A stretch of 64,000 nucleotides of DNA from Bacillota bacterium (GTDB lineage: Bacteria; Bacillota; Clostridia; Acetivibrionales; JAEZXR01): assembly GCA_023419605.1 (NCBI GenBank), contig JAEZXR010000089.1, positions 1 through 64,000 of the forward strand. The letters run 5' to 3'. Shown here piece after piece: positions 1 to 8,244 of the stretch (the stretch's first letter is position 1; each line of letters opens with the position of its first letter). The translations under genes were made by a program, and so were the position numbers. The notes beneath the pieces are model-generated. The model made no database searches. It was given only the letters and a program-made list of their open reading frames with translations, and was not told the DNA's origin.

Positions 1-431
1 AGAGGCTCATTGTCAAGAGGACCGTGGAATAAATGCGGTACAGTGGTACATTTTTCACTTTTCAAGGTGCATTTTACTTTCTGATAATGCCAGGCAGCGT
101 TTTTCATACGCTACTTTACACTATCTAAAATAAGTGATACTTGGCAGCCGCCGAAATACAGAATTTTTTAAAGTCAACAGCCTGGAGCTCCTTTGTCTGG
201 CTTACATGTATACTATAAAACAGTTGAGAAACCATGTATATGAGCAATTTCAGGTTATTGTCAAAAAACCATACATTACTTTAAAATTGTATAATTTTTA
301 AACAATAAAAATGATTTGTATAATTTTTTGAATAAACAAATAACCGGAGACCTGATAATCAAATCCCGGTTACTATTATTTCCGCAGTTATAAAGATATA
401 GCATTGGAGACTAAAGAATATCCTGTTCTTT
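1..431. other. intergenic, no gene seen
   Basis: AT-rich stretch downstream of the YteA-like gene. The only structure I can point to is TAACCGG at about 343 pairing with CCGGTTA at about 368; read on the minus strand it is followed by T-rich sequence, so it may be the terminator of the YteA-like gene, but the loop is long. No ORF with a ribosome site was found. Confidence 0.5.
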
Positions 432-1073
432 TTAGTCTGGAAGCTGCCTTTTATAAAACTCATTTGAAATTCTGTCCATGCGGTCTACGACTCCCTGGCG
501 GTCGATTTCGTTGGTATAGTACTCTTCGTAGTCCTCATACCCCCCAAGATCCTGGGGACTGTCGGCCGACCCATATTTCATCAGGTCATTAAACTGGTCC
601 ATACCTTCGTGTTCGTCATCTTCTCTTTGATTCAGATACTTTCTACCCATGGGCGCATCCAGAACCCGTTCCTCCACCGGCCTGTCCTTATTGAGGATTT
701 CAGGGTCCACCGCCTTATTTTGTTCGCAATTCATACAAAGACGAGTATAAGGAATGGCTTCCAGTCTTTCTTCCTTGATCTGTTTCCCGCAAAAGGCACA
801 TTTGCCGTAAGTTCCATCTTCAATCCGCCCCAGGGCATCATGAACTTCTTTTAAGAGATGCTCTTCATGCACGCGAAGGGCATTATGCATTTCAACTTGA
901 AACAATTCGCTCCCCAAATCTGCAGGGTGGTTGTCATAGTTGGACAGTTCATTGGGTGAATATTTATCCTGTTCCCCGGATCGGTTTTCTTTCATCGTAT
1001 GAATTGTGTTTTCAAAATCCTTTCCATAGGTCTCCAGCAGACCTTTAAAATGCTGCAATTTTGCCTTATCCAC
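432..1073 (-). CDS. yteA: YteA-like DksA/TraR C4 zinc-finger protein
   Basis: About 213 aa. The middle carries a DksA/TraR-type zinc finger with two cysteine pairs (CAFC near residue 92 and CMNC near residue 113), preceded by a charged helical region (residues 1-85) and followed by an acidic tail rich in Glu, Asp and Tyr. This arrangement is that of the YteA family of Firmicutes, annotated as sporulation-associated; no catalytic activity is implied. The start is taken as GTG at 1073 because AGGAGG lies eight bases upstream; in-frame ATG and TTG codons further upstream have no ribosome site and would place that AGGAGG inside the coding region. It is a single-gene unit separated from the lactate dehydrogenase gene by a terminator. 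Family assignment is firm, biological role uncertain. Confidence 0.85.
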   Translation of the reverse strand: MDKAKLQHFKGLLETYGKDFENTIHTMKENRSGEQDKYSPNELSNYDNHPADLGSELFQVEMHNALRVHEEHLLKEVHDALGRIEDGTYGKCAFCGKQIKEERLEAIPYTRLCMNCEQNKAVDPEILNKDRPVEERVLDAPMGRKYLNQREDDEHEGMDQFNDLMKYGSADSPQDLGGYEDYEEYYTNEIDRQGVVDRMDRISNEFYKRQLPD

Positions 1074-1167
1074 TGATTTTACCTCCTGAACTTTCATCAA
1101 TCACTGTAATTATGTTGCCCATCTTGGTGGTATTTATGAAAATAGAGGTTTTTTTAAATTTGGATAA

Positions 1168-1196
1168 GTAAAAAGGCCGGAGTGCATCCAGCCTTT
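1168..1196 (-). terminator. rho-independent terminator of the lactate dehydrogenase unit
   Basis: On the minus strand AAAGGC-GGA pairs with TCC-GCCTTT around a five-base loop, with one internal mismatch, followed by a T run. It lies eight bases after the lctD stop codon and ends the etfB-etfA-lctD transcript. Confidence 0.75.
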
Positions 1197-1203
1197 ATAT
1201 TTC

Positions 1204-2601
1204 TTACTGGCAAACCTTGCCCGGGTTCAAAATATTCTTCGGGTCAAAGGCCAGTTTGATATTTCTCAGAAGTGCCATATACTCCTCTCCGGCTGATTCG
1301 TTCAGGTATGGTTTCTTCACATAGCCGATACCGTGCTCACCGGATACCTTACCGTTAAGCTCCTTTGCTCTATCATACATGCACTGCATTACATCATGCA
1401 GTTTCTTCTTCCATTCCTCTTCACCCAATTGATCTCTAAGGATGTAGATGTGCAGATTTCCGTCTCCGGCATGTCCGAAGCTGGGAATACGAATATTGAA
1501 TTTTTCCTGGAGTTCGTGAGTAAACTTTACAAACTCGGCGACCTTGTTCCTCGGTACTACCACGTCGCACTCATCCATTTCAGTGGTAGAGTTCTTAATC
1601 GCTTCCAGGAATGCTCCTCTTGCGGACCAGATGGATACGCGTCTTTCCTCCGTATCGGAAATAAACACATCCAGTGCCCCAGCTTCCAGGCAGATGTGTG
1701 CAACCTGTTCATAAATGGCTTCGATCTCTTTCGTACTGTTTCCATCAAAGCTCAGGAGCAGGTATGCATCGGAGGTATTGTCCGGGAACTTTTTACCCAG
1801 GTATTCTTCCGCTGCCAGGATAACGGTTCTTTCCATAAATTCAATCGCCGTCGGGATATATTTTGCCTTTATAATCTTCGGCACGGTTTCAATGGCTGTC
1901 TCAAGGTCCGGGAACGGGATCAGAAGACTGATTACCTTTTTCGGAAGCGGCAGCAACCGCAGTATCGCCTTTGTTACGATTCCCAAGGTTCCTTCGGAAC
2001 CAACGATCAAGTCTTTTATACTGTAGCCGGAACTGTTTTTTACCACCTTGCCTCCGATTTCCAGCACTTGTCCGTTGGGCATTACAACCTCAAGGCCTCT
2101 CACATAATCTCTGGTAACACCATATTTAACCGCCCTCATGCCCCCGGCATTGGTATTGATGTTGCCACCGATGGTAGCACTCTTTTCACCAGGGTCCGGC
2201 GGATACAGCAGGTCGTTGTCTTCACAGAATTTTGCGATTTGCATCAGGAGAACTCCGGGTTCTACCGTCAAAGTAAGATTCTCCGTATCCAATTCAAGGA
2301 TTTTGTTCATCTTGCTCAGGTTCATCATAATACCGCCGCAGATGGCAACGGATGCACCCACCAGCCCGGTTCCCTGTCCTCTTGGTGTAACAGGAATATT
2401 GTTTTCATAAGCATACTTCATGATGGTGGATACTTCTTCCGTAGACAGCACTTCTACCAGCACTTCCGGCATGCTGTGGACTCCACCCATTTCATCGTGA
2501 CTGAAATCTTCGTTAATATCCTGTCCGACAAATACTCTATCCTTACCGCATACGGATACAAGGAAATCGATATCCTTCTGCTCTATTTTTTTGTAATTCA
2601 T
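1204..2601 (-). CDS. lctD: FAD-linked lactate dehydrogenase, confurcating complex subunit (LctD/GlcD type)
   Basis: 465 aa, the usual length of the GlcD/LctD family. The FAD-binding-4 (PCMH) domain occupies roughly residues 35-215, with PPDPGEKSATIGGN as the pyrophosphate-binding stretch; the FAD-oxidase C domain ends with HAGDGNLHIY and SGEHGIGYVKKPYL. In family members this subunit oxidises lactate (or glycolate) and passes electrons to ETF. Its start codon overlaps the etfA stop by four bases (ATGA), so the genes are translationally coupled. The etfB-etfA-dehydrogenase order and the divergent lactate permease match the electron-confurcating lactate dehydrogenase locus of Acetobacterium woodii, in which lactate oxidation with NAD+ is driven by reduced ferredoxin. 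The substrate is inferred from context; 2-hydroxyglutarate or glycolate use is not excluded. Confidence 0.85.
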   Translation of the reverse strand: MNYKKIEQKDIDFLVSVCGKDRVFVGQDINEDFSHDEMGGVHSMPEVLVEVLSTEEVSTIMKYAYENNIPVTPRGQGTGLVGASVAICGGIMMNLSKMNKILELDTENLTLTVEPGVLLMQIAKFCEDNDLLYPPDPGEKSATIGGNINTNAGGMRAVKYGVTRDYVRGLEVVMPNGQVLEIGGKVVKNSSGYSIKDLIVGSEGTLGIVTKAILRLLPLPKKVISLLIPFPDLETAIETVPKIIKAKYIPTAIEFMERTVILAAEEYLGKKFPDNTSDAYLLLSFDGNSTKEIEAIYEQVAHICLEAGALDVFISDTEERRVSIWSARGAFLEAIKNSTTEMDECDVVVPRNKVAEFVKFTHELQEKFNIRIPSFGHAGDGNLHIYILRDQLGEEEWKKKLHDVMQCMYDRAKELNGKVSGEHGIGYVKKPYLNESAGEEYMALLRNIKLAFDPKNILNPGKVCQ

Positions 2602-3794
2602 GCCACTACCCCCTGCCCCTTTTTAATTTTCTCAATTAATGCCGGTATGATCTCATATAGGTCTCCAACGATTCCATAATGCGCGATCTGGAATATGGGT
2701 GCCTTTTCATCCGTATTTATAGCGATGATACATTCCGAGCTGTTCATCCCTGCTGTAAACTGTACAGCACCGGATACACCACAGGTGATAATGAGCTTTG
2801 GTTTTACAGTTCTTCCGCTGAGTCCGATCTGTTTTTTCGCTTCACCCCAGCCCGCTTCTACCAGGGATCGGGTCGTGGCTACCTGGCCTCCCAGCTGCCG
2901 CGCCAGTTCTCGGATCATCTGCATGTCTTTCTCGGATTTCAGCCCCCTACCTGCAACTACAATGACTTCTGCATCGGAAATACTTTCTTCCGCTTCCTTT
3001 TTCGTCGTCTTACATACATGAATCCGCGAAGCAAGCTTTGCTTTATCCATGGAGCAAAGTGTAACTTTCCCGGTCACTTCTGCCTGCCGCTCCGGAGCGG
3101 ACATCACCTTGTACCGTACTGTTGCAATCTGCGGTCTATTGTTGGGAGTTGCAATCTGGGCCATAATATTACCGCCGAAAGCAGGCCGTATCTGAATCAG
3201 GTCGGTGTTTTCCTTAATATCCAGTATGGTACAGTCCGCCGTCAAACCGGTTTTAAACCTTGCGGCGATCCTTGGCGCCAGTGAACGTCCCATGGTCGTT
3301 GCTCCTACCAGTATCACGGAAGGCTTGGCATTGTCAACAAAGTTTTCAAATGCTGCTGTATAAGGCTCGATTCTAAAATCCTTCAGTTCTTCCTCATCGT
3401 AAACAAAAACTTCATCAACACCATAATGCAGCAATTCCTTTGCCTTATCTTTGATGTTGTTTCCGATAAACACTGCATAAACAGGGTGATCCACCTTCAA
3501 CGCCAGTTCCTTCGCTTTACCCAGCAGCTCCATGGTTACAGGATGGATTTCTCCGTCGATATGATCTACATAGACAGCCACACCCTTCCATAAGCTCTTG
3601 TCAATCTGCGGTGCTTCCTCTTCGATGAATTCCACAGCACCAGCAGGACCTTTCTTTATACAAAGCTTGCACATTTTACAGCCTGCATTGATTTCTACAA
3701 TTCCGCCTTTATTTTCAATGGCTCCAAAGGGACATGTTTTAATTAATGCTTCTATATCGCCAATTTTATTCTGATTTACAATCAGCTTTCCCAT
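2598..3794 (-). CDS. lctC: electron-transfer flavoprotein alpha subunit with N-terminal ferredoxin-like domain
   Basis: 398 aa, longer than plain EtfA because of an N-terminal extension carrying Cys21, Cys39, Cys42 and Cys45, enough for one [4Fe-4S] cluster. The EtfA alpha/beta domain follows (about residues 70-260), then the FAD-binding C-terminal domain with GLSGRTVKPKLIITCGVSGA and IFQIAHYGIVGD. The ferredoxin-like extension is known in LctC of confurcating lactate dehydrogenase and in some bifurcating ETFs. The partner is the EtfB protein encoded 12 bases upstream, and electrons are exchanged with the dehydrogenase downstream. The extension is a direct sequence observation; confurcation is inferred from gene order. 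Confidence 0.87.
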   Translation of the reverse strand: MGKLIVNQNKIGDIEALIKTCPFGAIENKGGIVEINAGCKMCKLCIKKGPAGAVEFIEEEAPQIDKSLWKGVAVYVDHIDGEIHPVTMELLGKAKELALKVDHPVYAVFIGNNIKDKAKELLHYGVDEVFVYDEEELKDFRIEPYTAAFENFVDNAKPSVILVGATTMGRSLAPRIAARFKTGLTADCTILDIKENTDLIQIRPAFGGNIMAQIATPNNRPQIATVRYKVMSAPERQAEVTGKVTLCSMDKAKLASRIHVCKTTKKEAEESISDAEVIVVAGRGLKSEKDMQMIRELARQLGGQVATTRSLVEAGWGEAKKQIGLSGRTVKPKLIITCGVSGAVQFTAGMNSSECIIAINTDEKAPIFQIAHYGIVGDLYEIIPALIEKIKKGQGVVA

Positions 3795-3806
3795 TTTTGC
3801 TACCTC

Positions 3807-4595
3807 CTATATGAACTTAAGTTCTTTTAGTTTGTGCTCCAACTTCTCAACCAGTTCTTCTCCGGTGCCATTCCATGTTTCCCTGTTGTTATTGGCCGCT
3901 GGCGGAAAGATTCTTTCTACCTTTGTGGGAGAACCGTTGAGGCCGTATCTCATCTCATTTTGATCATCAAAATCCTTCAAGCTCAGTATCCTTACTTCCT
4001 TATCCTTAATGGCCAGCTTCCTTTTGAAAGAAGGGAGCCTGGGTGGGAAGATGTCTTTTTCCACTGTGACCAGGCATGGGAAGCTGATTTCCGCTATCTG
4101 TACAAATTCCTGCATATCAATCTCCACCACCAAGGATTTTTCCCTGATCTCCACTATTTTTCTAATATTAGCTACATGAGGGATTCCCAGATATTCTGCC
4201 ATTTCAGGACCTACTTGTGCAGTATCTCCATCCGTAGTCTGCTTACCGCAAAGAATCAGGTCAATATCCCCTAAGTTTGATATTCCCTGTGAAAGTGTAT
4301 AGGAAGTAGCCAAAACGTCGGCGCCTGCGAATTTACGGTCAGAAAGCAGGATTCCGTCATCTGCTCCCATCATAAAAGCTTCTTTGATGATTTCGGCTGC
4401 TTGTGGAGGTCCCATGCTGATTACATTCACTGTACCGTTTACATCTTCTTTTATTCGTAATGCCGTTTCCAGGGCATAGAGGTCATAGGGATTCATTTTA
4501 GAATCCACGCCATCCCTTTTTAAAACGCCGGTTTTCTCACAAACCTCAACTTTATTCGTACCAGGTACTTGTTTGATACATACAGCAATATTCAT
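3807..4595 (-). CDS. lctB: electron-transfer flavoprotein beta subunit
   Basis: 262 aa, full length for EtfB. The N-terminus MNIAVCIKQVPGTN and the AMP/FAD-binding stretch CGKQTTDGDTAQVGPEMAEY (about residues 130-149) are characteristic. In confurcating and bifurcating ETFs this subunit binds the FAD that splits or joins electron pairs, instead of the structural AMP of mitochondrial ETF; I cannot tell which from sequence alone. It is the first gene of the etfB-etfA-lctD unit. A perfect palindromic operator ACTGGTCCTACCAGT lies 28 bases upstream of the start codon, so the FadR-family regulator encoded at 7366-8067 is the likely controller. Confidence 0.87.
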   Translation of the reverse strand: MNIAVCIKQVPGTNKVEVCEKTGVLKRDGVDSKMNPYDLYALETALRIKEDVNGTVNVISMGPPQAAEIIKEAFMMGADDGILLSDRKFAGADVLATSYTLSQGISNLGDIDLILCGKQTTDGDTAQVGPEMAEYLGIPHVANIRKIVEIREKSLVVEIDMQEFVQIAEISFPCLVTVEKDIFPPRLPSFKRKLAIKDKEVRILSLKDFDDQNEMRYGLNGSPTKVERIFPPAANNNRETWNGTGEELVEKLEHKLKELKFI

Positions 4596-4622
4596 GTTCG
4601 ATCCCCTTTCGAATTTTGGTAT

Positions 4623-4637
4623 ACTGGTCCTACCAGT
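4623..4637. promoter_or_regulatory. operator 1, FadR-family type, upstream of etfB
   Basis: ACTGGTCCTACCAGT is a perfect palindrome around a central C. The core TGGTCCTACCA fits the TGGT-N3-ACCA pattern known for FadR-family winged-helix regulators. It lies just upstream of the etfB ribosome site, where binding would block transcription. Confidence 0.7.
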
Positions 4638-4872
4638 TATGATAAAAAAATTTAATTTATTTTGGGAGTTTCACTTACTTTTTAAAGAACAGTGCCTGCG
4701 TGAATCTCCATAGCAATCATGCCTTAAATCGTTTAGGTGAGTAAAATTTCAATGATGACGTACACAAGGAATGACTACATAACCTATGGAGGGCTTTCCA
4801 CTTTCGCCGATATAGAATATGTTAATAGACTGCTTCCTCCAATCGAACCATAATATAGGTGATGCGGTTTGG

Positions 4873-4883
4873 TGGTCTTACCA
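4873..4883. promoter_or_regulatory. operator 2, FadR-family type
   Basis: TGGTCTTACCA, same TGGTNNTACCA pattern as the three other copies in this region. It lies about 280 bases upstream of etfB, plausibly near the start of that transcript. Confidence 0.65.
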
Positions 4884-5227
4884 ATTTCGCAAGACAATCG
4901 TAACACATCTTTGTGCATATTGCTAGAAAAGTTATTTTTTTAACAGGTTTATTTATTATTTAACAAAGTTAGATAATAAATTGTCAATCTCACGCCTGTT
5001 TTCTTCTATTTACTTCCTGACAAAGAAAATCTGACTACTATTTTGAATCAGATATCAGGTAGGATATGTAAAATACTTATGGATCATGTTGCCAGCGGTT
5101 GTTTGATTTGCAAGACACGGACTTGCATATTCGCCTTTTAATCAATTAGAAAAACCGTTTTTTCTTCCGGTGGTTTTGATTTTTGCTTCTATATATACCT
5201 TTTCTGTCATCTTTCTTATTTTCTTTT

Positions 5228-5278
5228 CAACAAATGTCATATTATTCACAATGTTTGTGAATAATATGACATTTGTTG
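5228..5278. repeat. 51-bp perfect inverted repeat overlapping the permease promoter
   Basis: Two 24-base arms, starting CAACAAATGTCATATTATTC and ending GAATAATATGACATTTGTTG, match perfectly around the loop TGT. The right arm covers the first three bases of the -35 hexamer TTGACA. It has no T-run typical of a terminator in either direction. A double-length regulator site or a cruciform-forming element are the options. Confidence 0.9.
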
Positions 5279-5304
5279 ACATACAAATAAAAGGATCGTA
5301 TAAT
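5276..5304 (+). promoter_or_regulatory. consensus sigma-A promoter for the lactate permease
   Basis: TTGACA, 17-base spacer, TATAAT: both hexamers match consensus perfectly. The expected start is near 5311, giving a 5' leader of about 350 bases before the permease start. Operator 3 lies 15 bases after the -10 box and would cover the start site, which fits tight repression of an otherwise very strong promoter. Confidence 0.88.
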
Positions 5305-5318
5305 AAGAACACATAAAG

Positions 5319-5329
5319 TGGTCATACCA
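5319..5329. promoter_or_regulatory. operator 3, FadR-family type, at the permease start site
   Basis: TGGTCATACCA, placed about +8 to +18 relative to the consensus promoter. A half site TGGTA follows about 13 bases downstream. Confidence 0.7.
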
Positions 5330-5581
5330 ATTTGGCTGTAACTGGTATAAAAGGTGATTATACAGTGGACAGTCCTAATTTTACTGCGAATCCAATTGGT
5401 GCTTAGCTGATTTATGCATTGTAAAGCTTCAAAATCAAGGGCTGTATGTACTAAACTCAGTAGTCGTCAATGGAATTGTATGCGGTTATTTGCAAAAAAG
5501 TTGTATTATCTGCAGAATACAATGTTCTTTTGTCTTCAATTAGTTCTATTTTCTGTTATATTAAATCCTTTTTATCCTAAC

Positions 5582-5592
5582 TGGTACTACCA
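5582..5592. promoter_or_regulatory. operator 4, FadR-family type, upstream of the permease
   Basis: TGGTACTACCA within AACTGGTACTACCAATT, 70 bases before the permease start codon. It may act as a roadblock or serve a second, weaker promoter that I cannot define. Confidence 0.65.
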
Positions 5593-5662
5593 ATTATGAA
5601 CCTATCACGTGATAAAAAAGTGTATGAAGTGAAATTACGTATCAAGAGAAAAGGGGAAAAAT

Positions 5663-7210
5663 ATGAACATGACTTTGGCGTTTTTCTTAGCGCTACTTCC
5701 AATTATTTGGTTGATTGTTGCGCTGACTTTCTTAAAAATCCCAGGATTTAAGGCCTGTATAGGCGCATTGGTAATCTCCTATTTACTTTCCGTATTGGCA
5801 TGGAAAATGCCGTTGCTCCATAGCTTTACAGCTATTGGCGAAGGCGTGGCACTGGCACTTTGGCCCATCATCATCGTTATTATCGCGGCTATTTTTACCT
5901 ATAATGTCTGTGTTTCTACCGGCAAGATGGAAGTAATCAAAAAAATGCTGGCAGGCGTTACAAATGATAAAAGAATTCTGGTTTTAATTATTGCATGGGG
6001 CTTTGGAGGCTTCATGGAAGGTATGGCAGGCTTTGGAACAGCAGTTGCAATCCCTGCAAGTATGTTGCTGGGATTGGGATTTAATCCGATACTGGCAGCC
6101 ACTGTGTGCTTAATTGCAAATGCTACACCAACAGCTTTTGGATCTATCGGTATTCCCACAACTACTCTGGCAAAAATCACAGGCCAGGATGTATTCGGTT
6201 TGTCTACCAATACAACCATGCTGCTTGCTCCTTTAATCATACTAACACCTTTCGTTCTGGTGTCTTTGACCGGAAAGTCCATTAAAGCCTTAAAGGGTGT
6301 TGGAATTATTACATTGATATCAGGGTTGTCCTTTTTAGTACCGCAATATATTATAGCTAAATATCTGGGTGCGGAGCTTCCGGTTGTAATCGGTTCTATC
6401 TGTTCCATGATTGGCACCATCGTAGCATCTAAAGTTTTCGGTAAAAAAGAAGTGGATGCTGAGTATCGTTTGGATGGAAATAACACCAAAAAAGAAAAGG
6501 TTTCAATCAAAGAAGGTCTGGTGGCCTGGAGTCCCTTTATCGTAATATTCATACTTCTGTTGGGTACCTCTAAACTGATTCCTTCTCTCAATACTCTGTT
6601 GGCAGGTGTAAAGACATCGATAAATATTTACACGGGAGAAAATGCTGCTCCATACGTCTTTTCATGGCTGACGACTCCAGGTTTATGGATTATTGTTGCT
6701 GCATTCATCGGTGGAAAAATACAAGGAGCCAAATTCCTCGAAATTATTGTTGTATTTAAGAATACCGTTGTTCAGCTTATGAAGACAATTATAACCATTA
6801 TATGCATCATGGGTACTGCCAAGCTCATGGGATATAGCGGAATGATCTCTTCCATAGCCACCATGTTTATTATGGTTACCGGATCCTACTATCCCTTATT
6901 TGCTCCTATTCTTGGTTGGATCGGTACATTCGTAACAGGAAGCGGTACTTCTGCAAGCGTTCTATTTGGCGGCTTACAAGCGCAGACCTCTGCTGCCCTT
7001 AATTTGAACCAGTCATGGATCGCAGCTTCCAATACGGCAGGCGCCATTACTGCAAAAATGGTATCCCCGCAAAATATTGCAATTGCAGTAGCTGCAATTA
7101 ATCTGCCGGGTAAAGAAAGTGTTCTTTTAAAAGGCGCTTTAAAATATTCGATCCTTTTCTTAGTGATTATCGGAATTCTCACTTATGTTGGAGCACAGTA
7201 TTTAGCATAA
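5663..7210 (+). CDS. lctP: L-lactate permease (LctP family)
   Basis: 515 aa integral membrane protein with about a dozen hydrophobic segments over its full length. Family-typical stretches are WGFGGFMEGMAGFGTAVAIP (near residues 112-131), NATPTAFGSIGIPTTTLA and TGSGTSASVLFGGLQ. LctP-family carriers take up lactate, sometimes glycolate, by proton symport. The gene lies opposite the lactate dehydrogenase unit and shares its operators, so uptake and oxidation are probably induced together. AAAAGGGGAAAAAT precedes the ATG and decides the start. No lactate racemase gene is next to it, so use of both isomers is not shown. Confidence 0.92.
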   Translation: MNMTLAFFLALLPIIWLIVALTFLKIPGFKACIGALVISYLLSVLAWKMPLLHSFTAIGEGVALALWPIIIVIIAAIFTYNVCVSTGKMEVIKKMLAGVTNDKRILVLIIAWGFGGFMEGMAGFGTAVAIPASMLLGLGFNPILAATVCLIANATPTAFGSIGIPTTTLAKITGQDVFGLSTNTTMLLAPLIILTPFVLVSLTGKSIKALKGVGIITLISGLSFLVPQYIIAKYLGAELPVVIGSICSMIGTIVASKVFGKKEVDAEYRLDGNNTKKEKVSIKEGLVAWSPFIVIFILLLGTSKLIPSLNTLLAGVKTSINIYTGENAAPYVFSWLTTPGLWIIVAAFIGGKIQGAKFLEIIVVFKNTVVQLMKTIITIICIMGTAKLMGYSGMISSIATMFIMVTGSYYPLFAPILGWIGTFVTGSGTSASVLFGGLQAQTSAALNLNQSWIAASNTAGAITAKMVSPQNIAIAVAAINLPGKESVLLKGALKYSILFLVIIGILTYVGAQYLA

Positions 7211-7224
7211 ATAAGTTAAAAACC

Positions 7225-7300
7225 AGAGAACGGTTCAGGGCTGCTGAAAAGTTACATTTTTTAGCGGTCTCGAACCGTTTTCAGGCCTTTTTATTGTATA
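7225..7300 (+). terminator. complex hairpin terminator after the permease gene
   Basis: GAACGGTTC pairs with GAACCGTT across a long branched interior, and GGGCTGCTGAAAA can alternatively pair with TTTTCAGGCC, followed by CTTTTTATT. The two foldings are mutually exclusive; either leaves a T run at the 3' end. Confidence 0.6.
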
Positions 7301-7321
7301 AAAAGGATTTTCTTTCATAAT

Positions 7322-7353
7322 AAAAAACTGCCGGCATCATTCTGCCTGCAGTT
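7322..7353 (-). terminator. terminator of the FadR-family regulator gene
   Basis: On the minus strand AACTGCAGGCA pairs with TGCCGGCAGTT (one mismatch) around six bases and is followed by TTTTTT. It ends the gene at 7366-8067. Confidence 0.8.
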
Positions 7354-7365
7354 CTGTTTTTGCTC

Positions 7366-8067
7366 CTATCTGAACTTCATCAAATACTCCTTTTCTATGA
7401 GATCAAAGTGCTTTTTCATTGCCAGGATTGCCGCTTCCGGATCATGGGATACGATAGCCTTACACATGTCTTCATGCTGTTTAATCAGCAGGTCGCTTTT
7501 CTCTCCGCCGGATAAGATGGAAGCTCTGGCATCCTTGATAAAGTATTCCACCAGAGTGGAGATGGCGTTGAGCGTATTCAGCAGAAGAAAATTACCGGAA
7601 GCCTTGGCAATTTTATAGTGGAATTCCTTATCAATAGCTACCCGCTGCTCTTCATGCGTTGCTTCCTTTAATGCTGTAATCAGTTGTGTCAATTCCAGCG
7701 TATATTTGGGTGTGATCCTTTCAGCAGCCAAAGTGGCAGCTTCTATTTCCAATACCTTTCTCAGGCTCAATATTTCTTCCGCGCTGCTTTGCTGCAGCAT
7801 GAACATCACCGACAGAGGCTGAAAAAGACTGTTTTCAAAGTTGTCCCGTATGTAATTTCCACCACCCTGCCTGGATTCGGTCAAACCGATGACGTCCAAA
7901 GCCCGCAGGGCTTCTCTTACCGAAGTTCTGCTGACACCCAGCTGTTCGGACAGAGACCTTTCCGAAGGAAGCTTGTCTCCTCGTTTCAGTTCCCCCGTCA
8001 TAACCATTTCCTGTATTTGATCGATTATTTGTTCATATACCTTCTTGTTCTTTATAGGACTGAACAT
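7366..8067 (-). CDS. FadR-family (GntR superfamily) regulator, probable lactate regulator
   Basis: About 233 aa. An N-terminal GntR winged helix (residues 6-75, with LKRGDKLPSERSLSEQLGVS and RTSVREALRALDVIGL) is followed by an all-helical FCD ligand domain (about 90-220) with the LRKVLEIEAATLAAER helix. This is the FadR/LldR layout. The start is set at ATG 8067, preceded by GAGG seven bases upstream; an in-frame ATG at 8100 overlaps a TATAAT that is the only good -10 box, so it cannot lie in the mRNA. Position next to the permease, and four TGGTNNTACCA sites between permease and dehydrogenase, make it the likely repressor relieved by lactate. Ligand and sites are inferred. Confidence 0.88.
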   Translation of the reverse strand: MFSPIKNKKVYEQIIDQIQEMVMTGELKRGDKLPSERSLSEQLGVSRTSVREALRALDVIGLTESRQGGGNYIRDNFENSLFQPLSVMFMLQQSSAEEILSLRKVLEIEAATLAAERITPKYTLELTQLITALKEATHEEQRVAIDKEFHYKIAKASGNFLLLNTLNAISTLVEYFIKDARASILSGGEKSDLLIKQHEDMCKAIVSHDPEAAILAMKKHFDLIEKEYLMKFR

Positions 8068-8094
8068 AGTGTACCTCGTTCCTGGTTGATTTTG

Positions 8095-8123
8095 TTTCAT
8101 TATACCCTATTTTGTACTATTTT
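8095..8123 (-). promoter_or_regulatory. probable promoter of the FadR-family regulator
   Basis: TATAAT lies on the minus strand 17 bases from a weak -35 hexamer TGGTAA. It overlaps the upstream in-frame ATG at 8100, which therefore is not the start. I see no TGGTNNTACCA operator here, so autoregulation is not supported. Confidence 0.6.
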
Positions 8124-8170
8124 ACCAGACAGAGAGGAAATTTTCAGGGACAGGTACCCATTCCCCTGAA

Positions 8171-8231
8171 GCTGAAAAACAAAGTTGGCTCAAGTTCCAG
8201 AAGGTCTTTACTCCGGAACCTGAGCCAACTT
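8171..8231 (-). terminator. terminator of the HD hydrolase gene and the end of the pyr region
   Basis: AAGTTGGCTCAGGTTCC pairs with GGAACTTGAGCCAACTT on the minus strand (17 positions, one mismatch) around 16 bases, followed by TTGTTTTT. It is the first strong terminator met after pyrB and the likely end point for read-through transcripts. Confidence 0.85.
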
Positions 8232-8244
8232 CTTTTATTATGCA

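Larger units (their letters stand above)
4596..5662. other. 1.07-kb divergent control region between the lactate dehydrogenase genes and the permease
   Basis: No credible gene is present on either strand. The region carries four copies of TGGTNNTACCA, a 51-bp perfect palindrome, and a consensus sigma-A promoter facing the permease, all listed separately. A smaller inverted repeat, TTGTATT / AATACAA around eight bases, sits near 5500. The stretch 4640-4860 and most of 4890-5220 show nothing I can interpret. The length is unusual for the spacing between two co-regulated units. Confidence 0.6.

Noticed and set aside
206..301. 31-codon plus-strand ORF starting MYTIKQLRNHVYE
   Set aside because: No ribosome site, AT-rich low-complexity end, no recognisable family; shorter than can be supported.
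1333..2679. 448-codon open frame on the plus strand opposite lctD
   Set aside because: It is the antisense shadow of lctD: composition is non-protein-like (many Cys, Phe, Arg), no ribosome site, and it ends in the etfA antisense. The same holds for the long plus-strand frames opposite the GH4, pyrC, purB and fabF genes.
5228..5278. Palindrome as a Rex or Crp/Fnr site
   Set aside because: The Rex consensus TTGTTAANNNNTTAACAA is not present; TTCACAATGTTTGTGAA has the half sites in the wrong orientation for Rex and spacing unlike Crp. No Fnr TTGAT-N4-ATCAA pattern either.
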